In this document: positions 16,899-24,043 of the stretch, piece after piece | Layout of the letters: every line of letters starts with the position of its first letter | Numbering within the stretch: position 1 is the stretch's first letter | Source of the DNA: Streptomyces cinerochromogenes | Lineage (GTDB): Bacteria > Actinomycetota > Actinomycetes > Streptomycetales > Streptomycetaceae | Direction of reading: 5' to 3' | Assembly: GCF_014648635.1 (NCBI RefSeq) | Contig: NZ_BMRM01000021.1 | Span: 111,398 to 175,397, forward strand | Length of the DNA stretch: 64,000 nucleotides | Program-made: the position numbers and the translations under genes | Notes under the pieces: generated by a model | What the model was told of the DNA's origin: nothing | The model's database searches: none | What the model saw: only the letters and a program-made list of their open reading frames with translations

Positions 16899-18665
16899 TC
16901 AGGACCCTGGTCCTCGGACGACGCTCCCGGTCGACGCGGTCGGCAGGGCGGGCGGGACGGGGCGGCCCAAGGGAAGGAGGTACTGCACCGGCTCGTCCAG
17001 GCCGTCGAGGCCGAGGAGTTCATGGGCCAGGTCGTCGTGGAGGCCGCCCAGCGGGAGGGTGGACAGGCCGAACGCCGCCGCGGTGAGCAGCAGTGTCTGC
17101 GTGAGGTGGCCGGCCTCCAGCAGCCCCAGCCGCAGTGCCCGCAGGCCGTAGCGGCGGCGCAGCAGTCCGAGGTCGAGGTGGACCGTGAGCACCGCCGGGG
17201 CCTCGTCGATGCCCACCGCGTCCGGGTCGTCCGCCGGCCGGGAGAGATACGAGGACAGCGCCTTGAGGTCGGCGACGGCCGGCGCCGGGCCGATCAGCCG
17301 CAGGGCGCGGCGCTCCGGTACGCAGTGGTACGTGCCCGCGGCCAGCCCCGCGACGTCCAGCGCCACCAGGCGCACGCGCACGCTGTAGAGGGCACCGGCG
17401 CTCGGGTACGGGCGGTGCCGCAGGGTGCGTACGGTGCCGTCGGAGAGCGGCTGGTGCGTCGTGTGGCTCTCGGCGTACGCGGACCACAGCACCCCGCCCA
17501 GGATCTCCGCGTCCAGCGGCCCGTACAGCGGCCCGCGCACGGAGCCGCGCCGGCGCAGTGTCTCGGCGAAGGACAGGTCCGGCAGCGGAGCCGAGGGCAG
17601 GGGAAGTTCGGTCGCCGACCGGGTCGCCGGGGCCGACGGCGGGGGCAGGTCGCGCAGCTCGGTGTCCTCGGGCCGCCCGATCCGGAACTTGCTGCGCTCC
17701 AGGTACTGGTAGTCGGCCGCGCGGTGCCCGGCGGGGAAGAACCCCGGGTCGTCCTCGGTCTCCAGCAGGGTGCGGGCCGCGAGGTGGCAGACGGCGCGCT
17801 CCTCGTCGGGGGTGACGCCGAGCCGGTTGAACAGCATGTGCAGCTGGGAGGCCCACACCCAGGGCAGGCGGTGGGCGGCCTGCCCGGCGGACACGGCGTT
17901 CCGCAACCGGGCGTCCGCGGCGCGGACCCGGCGTACCCACTCCGCCAGCCATGGCGCGGCGCTGTCCGTGTCGAGGGCGGTGCGCAGAGCCCCGGCCCGG
18001 CGTACCAGTGCCGGCCGCTGGAGGGCGAACACGGCGTTCACCCGGGAGTGGACGGCTGCCCCGGGCAGCGGCTCCACCTCGGTGATCCAGCGCCAGGAGG
18101 CGGCGTGCCGGCGCAGCCAGCCCGCGGCCTGGAGTTCGTCCAGGCCGAGCGCCTGGGCGGTGGCGAGGGCGAGGTCGAGGGCGAGCGGGAGCCGGGCGGC
18201 ACGGTCCGGGGTCGCGCGCAGGGCTCCGACGGCCGCACGGGTGGAGTGGGCGAACACCTCCTCCGCGAGGGGAAGCGCGGTAGGGCCGCCGTAGCGCTCG
18301 GTCTCGGGGACGTAGGGGACCTCGCGCACCTCGCCGTGCCGCAGCGGCCAGGGGCCGGTGAACTGCGCCGGCCGGGCCGCCGCCGACTCGGCGAGTCTGG
18401 CGGGCAGTTCGGCCGCCGCACGCGCGGACAGGGGCCCCCGGAAACGGATGCGCAGATGGGGGCCGCCCTCGCCGTAGCGGATGAAGAACCAGGCGGCGCG
18501 CGAGTCGGCGGTCAGAGCGTCCATCAGCGGGGCGAGGTCGTCGGTGACGAACGCGTCCGTCTCCGCGCCACCGGTGTGCAGAGCGACGTGGAAGCTGTGC
18601 CAGGGCAGCGCGGGGTCCTCGGGCGTGGTCCCGGAGGCGGCCGGGCGGGGGCGGGCGGTGGTCAT
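16899..18665 (-). CDS. lazF: Bifunctional thiopeptide glutamate-elimination / azoline dehydrogenase
   Basis: A 588-residue fusion. The N-terminal half (to about residue 300) is a thiopeptide-type LanB C-domain (WHSFHVALHTGG, AWFFIRYGEGGPHLRIRFRG), the fold that removes glutamate from glutamyl-Ser to give dehydroalanine. The C-terminal half (about 365-560) is a SagB-type FMN nitroreductase with YPSAGALYSVRV and GHLTQTLLLTAAAFGLSTLP, which oxidises azolines to azoles. This two-in-one architecture is that of LazF of the lactazole pathway; many thiopeptide clusters encode the two activities separately. It is the last gene of the operon, seven bases after lazE, with GAGG before ATG 18665. No terminator is evident downstream. 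Confidence 0.9.
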   Translation of the reverse strand: MTTARPRPAASGTTPEDPALPWHSFHVALHTGGAETDAFVTDDLAPLMDALTADSRAAWFFIRYGEGGPHLRIRFRGPLSARAAAELPARLAESAAARPAQFTGPWPLRHGEVREVPYVPETERYGGPTALPLAEEVFAHSTRAAVGALRATPDRAARLPLALDLALATAQALGLDELQAAGWLRRHAASWRWITEVEPLPGAAVHSRVNAVFALQRPALVRRAGALRTALDTDSAAPWLAEWVRRVRAADARLRNAVSAGQAAHRLPWVWASQLHMLFNRLGVTPDEERAVCHLAARTLLETEDDPGFFPAGHRAADYQYLERSKFRIGRPEDTELRDLPPPSAPATRSATELPLPSAPLPDLSFAETLRRRGSVRGPLYGPLDAEILGGVLWSAYAESHTTHQPLSDGTVRTLRHRPYPSAGALYSVRVRLVALDVAGLAAGTYHCVPERRALRLIGPAPAVADLKALSSYLSRPADDPDAVGIDEAPAVLTVHLDLGLLRRRYGLRALRLGLLEAGHLTQTLLLTAAAFGLSTLPLGGLHDDLAHELLGLDGLDEPVQYLLPLGRPVPPALPTASTGSVVRGPGS

Positions 18666-18672
18666 CGCGTCC

Positions 18673-20655
18673 TCACGGGAAGGGATGGGGGTGCAGGGGC
18701 AGTTCGTCGTGGCGCGGTGGCCGGGCGGTACGGCCCAGCCGGTGGGGTACTTCCAGCAGCCGGCCCAGTCCCGTGGTGCGGCGGTTGACGTGCCCGAAGG
18801 TCATCGGCAGCGTGCCGGGGACGATCACCTTGGCGCAGTGCAGGCCCAGCCTGTCGCGTACGCCCGGCTCGTCCTGCGTGACCGCGATGACCTCCAGGCC
18901 CTCGGCGGCCAGCCGCTCGACGGTGCGGTCCAGCAGCCGGGTCAGGTCGGTCACCGGCTCGGGCGCCCCCGGCCACCTTTCCCGCCAGGGCGCCTGAGGG
19001 GTGTCGGTGAACAGGAAGTCCAGCCGGGGCTGCGCTTCGGGCAGCGTGTTGAGGCCGACGTGGTCGTCGAGGTCCAGCACCAGCTCGGGGCGGTCCAGCA
19101 TCGGTCGCAGCCGCTCCGGGTCCCGGGGTCCTCCCGGGGCCGAACGGCGCGCGGCCTCCTGGACGTTGGTGACCACCTCGGCCACCGCCGAGCGGATCGC
19201 CACCCGGGGATCGTGGTGGGCGCCGGCGGCCAGGAACGCGCGGGGCGCGCCGGGATGCGAGCCCTCGTAACGGCAGAGCGAGATCACCGCGGGTATGCCC
19301 AGGTCGTTGGTGGCGTCCAGCAGGGTCAGGCGGTAGCGCAGCAGCACGGCACGGTCGGCCAGATGGGTGACCTCGGGGTCGTCCGCGGGTACGGCGACCC
19401 GGGGCAGCGGGGTGCGCGCGTACCAGGCCATCAGGAAGGCGTCGCGTTCGGCGACCTCGAACAGCCCGTACAGCGCGGCCTCCTGGGGGCTGTTGCCCAG
19501 TCCGCAGCCGTTCGAGGACTCGTACACCACCCGCGGCCGGTCCGGGCCCGGTACGTCCCAGTACGCCACGTGCTCGGGCACCGCCACCGCGCGGTGCTCG
19601 GTGAGCGACCAGCCGTACACCCAGTCGAGCGCCAGATCCGGGGAGTACGGCACGGTCCGCCGGGCGGGGTGGCCGTCGAACTCGGGGTCCGGCAGGCCGA
19701 GCCGGACGGGGTCGAGTACGGCGTGCTCGCCCGCCGCGACAAGGTCGGCGTACGAGGCGCGCAGCACCGTGCGGCGGCCGGTGGGCCGCATTCCGGCGAA
19801 CCGCTCCACGCTCTCGAACAAGGCGACCCGTTCACTGGACTCGAAGTCGCCCGCCCGACCGTAACCGCCGTCGTCGAGCGAGCGGCCGTCCGTCACCCAG
19901 GCGGTGGTCAGCGCGAACGCGGAATCCTCGGTCCGAAAGAGCCGGCGCACCGGGCCGAACCGCTCGTCGTGCAACGCGTCCCGCAGCCGGGCGGGTGTCG
20001 TCCGGGTGTTGGCGCCGCGCAGCACCGACGGATCGGGCAACGGCCGGGGGCCGGCGGGCAAGCGGGCGGCGGCCGGGGAGTCGTCCGGCAGCGGCCGGCA
20101 CACGGGACAGCCGCCGACCGGCCGGACACGGTGGCTGGACCAGGTGTACCGGTCGCCGTGGAGGACGTGAACGACGGCCCAATCCTCGATGGCGACCGGG
20201 CCGGAGGCGCCGGGGTCCGGTCCCGGCGGGCCGGTCGTGTCCCGGCCGTGCCGGTCGGCGGCGGACTGCTGCGGTCCCGGCGGGACGGCCGTCAGCAGGT
20301 CCGCCGCGAGCCGCAGCGCCGCTTCGGCCAGCGGCGGGGTGCCGGTGCCGCCGAGCGCCAGCCGTGGGCTGTGCCACGGCACCCGGCCGCCCGCAGTGGC
20401 CAGCCGCTGGTACTCCGCGCAGCCGGCGCAGGCCCGCGCCCGGGGATGGAGTACCGGTCCGATCACGGTCAGCGCCCCGTCCTCGCGCACCGGCACAAGG
20501 CGCACCGGGTGGGCCAGGGCGTGCCGGCTGAGCCGCTCGGCCAGTGCGAGGTCCCACGCGGTCAGCCGTACGACGGCAGTTCCCCGGACGGTCGCGAGTG
20601 CCGCCTCCGGATCGAGGACCCGGACGGGCAGGGTGTACGCGTCCGCGGTGTTCAT
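18673..20655 (-). CDS. lazE: YcaO cyclodehydratase
   Basis: A 660-residue YcaO enzyme that uses ATP to cyclise Cys and Ser of the precursor to thiazolines and oxazolines. The N-terminal part has two CxxC pairs (CAGC, CPVC) that may bind zinc. ATP-site segments are SSERVALFESVERFAG and SSNGCGLGNSPQEAAL followed by EVAERDAF. The protein ends HDELPLHPHPFP, containing the PxPxP motif typical of azoline-forming YcaO proteins. The start overlaps the lazD stop as ATGA, implying translational coupling with its leader-binding partner. By analogy with lactazole it should form thiazoles at core Cys 5, 7 and 13 and an oxazole at Ser 11. Confidence 0.93.
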   Translation of the reverse strand: MNTADAYTLPVRVLDPEAALATVRGTAVVRLTAWDLALAERLSRHALAHPVRLVPVREDGALTVIGPVLHPRARACAGCAEYQRLATAGGRVPWHSPRLALGGTGTPPLAEAALRLAADLLTAVPPGPQQSAADRHGRDTTGPPGPDPGASGPVAIEDWAVVHVLHGDRYTWSSHRVRPVGGCPVCRPLPDDSPAAARLPAGPRPLPDPSVLRGANTRTTPARLRDALHDERFGPVRRLFRTEDSAFALTTAWVTDGRSLDDGGYGRAGDFESSERVALFESVERFAGMRPTGRRTVLRASYADLVAAGEHAVLDPVRLGLPDPEFDGHPARRTVPYSPDLALDWVYGWSLTEHRAVAVPEHVAYWDVPGPDRPRVVYESSNGCGLGNSPQEAALYGLFEVAERDAFLMAWYARTPLPRVAVPADDPEVTHLADRAVLLRYRLTLLDATNDLGIPAVISLCRYEGSHPGAPRAFLAAGAHHDPRVAIRSAVAEVVTNVQEAARRSAPGGPRDPERLRPMLDRPELVLDLDDHVGLNTLPEAQPRLDFLFTDTPQAPWRERWPGAPEPVTDLTRLLDRTVERLAAEGLEVIAVTQDEPGVRDRLGLHCAKVIVPGTLPMTFGHVNRRTTGLGRLLEVPHRLGRTARPPRHDELPLHPHPFP

Positions 20656-22859
20656 CGTGGACCTCCGGTCAGGATCGTGAATCCGGAGGCGCGCAGGGCC
20701 TCGGCGAGAGCGGGCCGGCCGGTGCCCCGCCAAGGGGCGGGGCGCAGGCCGGTCAGGCGGTACAGAGCGGCGCGCAGGGCTGGTTCCCGGGCGGCGATCC
20801 CGGCCAGCCAGGTGTCGGTCCATCCCTCGTCGGCCCAGTCGGCCGGCTCGGCACCGGACGCGGCCAGCGGGGCCACGGCACCGCTGAGCGCGGTGTGCCG
20901 TACCGGGCCCGGCACGTGCTCCGCCGCCATCACGCGGGTGACCGCGTCCAGGGCGGCGAGGGCCACGGCGTCGGCCGCCGTGGCCTCGACGGCCCGGCTC
21001 ACCGTGCCGGGGCCGGCACCGGTTCCGCTGGAGGCCGGGCGGACTCGGACGACGGCCAGGTGGGCCCCTCCGGGCCCGAGCCGCCGGACCGACAGTTCGG
21101 CGGGCCGGCCCATGCGTTCGGTCAACACGGTCCACCAGTGGCGGGCCTGCGGGTGCGTGCGCCAGGCGTCGTCCCCGGCGGCGCCGGCGCAGCCGTCCGC
21201 GCAGCCGTCCGCGCAGCCGTCCGCGGCAGCACCCACGCAAGCGTTCCCGGCGGCGCCCCCGCGGGCGTCCGCTGCGGCGGGGTCCCGCTTCGCGGGCAAG
21301 GCGGTTTCCCCCTCGATGCCGCCGAGGACGGCGCGGCGCAGGGCCCGGCCGAGGGCGTGGCCGGGGCCCGCCCCGACCGCCGGGACCGACGAGCCGTCGT
21401 CCAGGGCGAGTTCGGCGGCCCGGCAGGCCGCTTCCAGCCGGGCGAGGTCGGTCCGTACCGCCCCGGCGACCAAGAGTCCCGCCGGGGTCCGGCAGGACAC
21501 GAGCGAGGCGGGGAGCTGCGGCAGGTCCGCGGGCAGCGGCGCGTCGAGCACTCCCAGGCGCGGGTCGCCCAGGTCCGTGACCCGGCGCAGGGCCTCCCCG
21601 AGGTCCTGTGCGGGCGGGGCGTCGGGCCGGCGGCGGCCGGCACGCGGGGCCGCGGCCCACGGGTGGTACGTCGCTGTGGGCGGGTCGGCCCGGGCGATCA
21701 GCACCGCCGGGTGCCGGGCCCCCGTCGTGCGGGAGGCGTTCTCGGGTTCGGCGGGATCGGGAAGGCCGGCGACGGCCGCGAGCAGCCGCCCGGCCGCGGC
21801 ACCGGCGAGCAGTGCGGCATGCGTGCGGGACGGTCCGCCGGTGGCAGCCGTCCGCTGCGGCGCCCCGGGACCGACGGCAGTCCCGGACGGGTTCGGGCCG
21901 GGCGCGGCCGGCCGTGACCGCGTGGCGGCGGGGCCGCTCGGCGTCCCCGGTGCCGCGCCGGTGGTGGTGCTGTCGTCTGTGGCGAGGCGGCCGGCGAGGG
22001 TGGCGGCGTCGGAGCGGACGAGGCGCGGGGGTCCGGGCTCGGTGACGAAGCCGCCGTCGGCGGTGCAGGACACGGCCAGTGCCACGGCTCCGGACGGCAC
22101 GTCAGCCGTGATCACGGCCTGGTCCGGGGGCAGCCGGACATCGGTGGTGACCCGGGGGGCCGCCCCCGAGCGGCGGAGCGCCCCGACGAGGCTCACGGCT
22201 AGCGGACCCCGGGGATCCGCTGCGGCGACGACCGGTCGCGCGGCCCGGATCGCCTCGACGGCCTGTGCCGGGTGGGCGGCCGACGAGCCGGGCCAGGGCG
22301 GGAGTTCGGCACCGTCCGGGTGCTCGACCAGGAGGTCGTGCTCGCGCAGCCGGGCCGTGAGGGTGGTCAGCGCGGCCTCCACCCGGTGGCCGGCCTGGTC
22401 GCTCGCGGCGCCCTCGGTCCGGGTGCCGGCTCCCGCTCCGCCGTCGGCCCGGACCGGGCTCCCGGCCCCGGCTCCGGTGTCCGCCCGGGCGCCGCTGCCG
22501 GTGTCTGCCCGCGCCCCGGCATCGGCCCGCGCCCGGCCGTCACCGGGCACCGCGCGCTCCATGACAGCGAGCGGGTCCGCGGCGAAGGGATGCCCAGCGG
22601 GCGGGTCCGCGCTGAGCCGGTCCGAGAGCAGGCGCCACAGGGCCGGCAGCGCGCGGCTGCCCTCCAGCGTGACCGTGACGCCGCGACCGCGCAGATGCAG
22701 CCCCGCGAGCAGCGGGGTGACGGCCACGCCGGGCCGCAGCCGGAGCCGCCGTACCGGCCTCGGCTCGGGCGCCAGGGGGGCATCGGGGGCCGACTGAGTG
22801 GCCCCCATGCCCGCAACGGGGTTCTCCGGCGCACCCGATGCGGCGGAAGCGGTGGTCAT
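20652..22859 (-). CDS. lazD: Leader-binding (RRE) partner of the cyclodehydratase
   Basis: A 735-residue protein in the position of LazD, the Ocin-ThiF-like/F-protein that binds the precursor leader through an RRE-like N-terminal domain and presents it to LazE. The N-terminus (RRLRLRPGVAVTPLLAGLHL) looks like the wing region of an RRE. Enzyme motifs are not evident, as expected. Two Ala/Gly-rich linkers (around residues 108-140 and 545-575) interrupt it; the second includes three CADG copies from a 12-bp tandem repeat. Start and stop codons overlap those of lazC and lazE by four bases. Assignment rests on synteny and general family appearance more than on motifs. Confidence 0.8.
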   Translation of the reverse strand: MTTASAASGAPENPVAGMGATQSAPDAPLAPEPRPVRRLRLRPGVAVTPLLAGLHLRGRGVTVTLEGSRALPALWRLLSDRLSADPPAGHPFAADPLAVMERAVPGDGRARADAGARADTGSGARADTGAGAGSPVRADGGAGAGTRTEGAASDQAGHRVEAALTTLTARLREHDLLVEHPDGAELPPWPGSSAAHPAQAVEAIRAARPVVAAADPRGPLAVSLVGALRRSGAAPRVTTDVRLPPDQAVITADVPSGAVALAVSCTADGGFVTEPGPPRLVRSDAATLAGRLATDDSTTTGAAPGTPSGPAATRSRPAAPGPNPSGTAVGPGAPQRTAATGGPSRTHAALLAGAAAGRLLAAVAGLPDPAEPENASRTTGARHPAVLIARADPPTATYHPWAAAPRAGRRRPDAPPAQDLGEALRRVTDLGDPRLGVLDAPLPADLPQLPASLVSCRTPAGLLVAGAVRTDLARLEAACRAAELALDDGSSVPAVGAGPGHALGRALRRAVLGGIEGETALPAKRDPAAADARGGAAGNACVGAAADGCADGCADGCAGAAGDDAWRTHPQARHWWTVLTERMGRPAELSVRRLGPGGAHLAVVRVRPASSGTGAGPGTVSRAVEATAADAVALAALDAVTRVMAAEHVPGPVRHTALSGAVAPLAASGAEPADWADEGWTDTWLAGIAAREPALRAALYRLTGLRPAPWRGTGRPALAEALRASGFTILTGGPR
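21189..21224. repeat. Three perfect 12-bp tandem repeats inside lazD
   Basis: The unit gcagccgtccgc occurs three times without mismatch. On the coding strand it adds three copies of the tetrapeptide A-D-G-C in a flexible Ala-rich linker. The repeat keeps frame and could vary in copy number. Confidence 0.9.
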
Positions 22860-24043
22860 GAGGAGCCCTCCACCGCCGCGATCACCTCGTCGACGCGCGC
22901 CTGCCAGGTGTGCCCGGTGAGCTTCGGCACCGTGCGCACGAGAAGGTGCGCGGCTAAGTACCGCTCCACGGGCCGTACGTCGCAGATCGCGAACAGCCGG
23001 TAGAGCGCGTTCGTACAGGCCCGGTAGATCAGGTAGTCGGGCCGGCTCCACATCCTGCCCTCGGGGTCCGAGCGGCGCAGCCGGCGGTGGAACTCGCTGT
23101 AGCGGGTGCGTACGTCCTGATCCCAGCGCTCGGCCACCGTCCGGTCGCCGAGCGCTGCCGCCCGGTCCCGGTACTCCAGGGGGTCTCCGGTGAAGTCCGC
23201 GCCCGAGGCGAACCGCTCCTCCGCGATGCGCCACGCCTCGGCGGACCAGTCGGCCCAGGCGCGTTCCCAGCCCGCCGCCCCGCCGCCCGTGATCCGTCCG
23301 ACCAGGGCGGTGACGGCCGGTTCGGTGGCCTGCCACCGGCGTTCGAAGGCCGCCCGCAGGCGCCCTCCTTCGTCCTCGTACACCAGGAAGTCCTCCAGGT
23401 GCGAGACGAACGAGTAGTGACCGCCGACCAGACCCTGCGGGTGTGCCGCGGCGTGCGCGGCCAGCGCCGCGACCGCGAGCTGTACCCGGGCGGCGGGCGC
23501 GGCACCGTGCCCGGTCAGGAACGCGCACCCGGTCTCCAGCGCCGGCAGGCCCAGCGCCAGCAGGTCGTCACGGAGCCGGGCCCCGTCGGACCCGATCAGG
23601 GCGCGCAGGGACGACTGGTCGACCGGCTCGACGCGGACCGTGCCGTCCGGGACGAGCGGGCCGTACGGCGGGGCGATCAGCTCAGCGCGGCCGGCGACCG
23701 CGGCCCGGGCGAGCAGTTCCTCCTCGTCGACGCGGGCGGCCGAGGGATGGCCGGCGGCCCAGCCGCGCAGGGTGGCCGCGGCGCGCTCGGCGGCCTCGGC
23801 CACCGCGCCGGACGTGCCGCGCAGCCGGAGCCGCACGTGCGGGCCGTACAGCCAGTGCCGTTCGACGTGCGCGGCCAGCCCCTCGGCGGCGGCCCGGCGG
23901 GCCAGCGGCAGTACCACCTCGCGCAGCAGAGGGGCCTTGTCCTCGCGGTAGTCGTACAGCACCACGTCGAGGGCCACGGCGGAGCCGGGCACGGCCGGGT
24001 CCTCGGGTGCGGTGGCGCGTGCGGGACCGGCCGAGGTGCTCAT
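22856..24043 (-). CDS. lazC: Thiopeptide pyridine synthase (LanB C-domain, formal [4+2] cyclase)
   Basis: A 395-residue stand-alone thiopeptide-type SpaB C-domain protein, the class that joins two dehydroalanines into the central pyridine and expels the leader peptide. Features include ALDVVLYDYREDKAPLLREV, the ERHWLYGPHVRLRLRG segment shared with LanB C-domains, and a late PDYLIYRACTNALYRLFAI. In lactazole the reacting residues are core Ser1 and Ser12. It overlaps lazB and lazD by ATGA junctions. Leu363 is encoded by TTA (22955-22957), the codon read by the developmental bldA tRNA, so the whole pathway may be bldA dependent. Confidence 0.9.
   Translation of the reverse strand: MSTSAGPARATAPEDPAVPGSAVALDVVLYDYREDKAPLLREVVLPLARRAAAEGLAAHVERHWLYGPHVRLRLRGTSGAVAEAAERAAATLRGWAAGHPSAARVDEEELLARAAVAGRAELIAPPYGPLVPDGTVRVEPVDQSSLRALIGSDGARLRDDLLALGLPALETGCAFLTGHGAAPAARVQLAVAALAAHAAAHPQGLVGGHYSFVSHLEDFLVYEDEGGRLRAAFERRWQATEPAVTALVGRITGGGAAGWERAWADWSAEAWRIAEERFASGADFTGDPLEYRDRAAALGDRTVAERWDQDVRTRYSEFHRRLRRSDPEGRMWSRPDYLIYRACTNALYRLFAICDVRPVERYLAAHLLVRTVPKLTGHTWQARVDEVIAAVEGSS
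22955..22957 (-). promoter_or_regulatory. In-frame TTA (bldA) codon in lazC
   Basis: Leu363 of LazC (context RYLAAHLL) is encoded by TTA. This codon is very rare in Streptomyces and needs the bldA leucyl-tRNA, which accumulates late in growth. It is the only in-frame TTA I noticed in either biosynthetic cluster in this window. It would place ring closure under developmental control. Confidence 0.85.
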
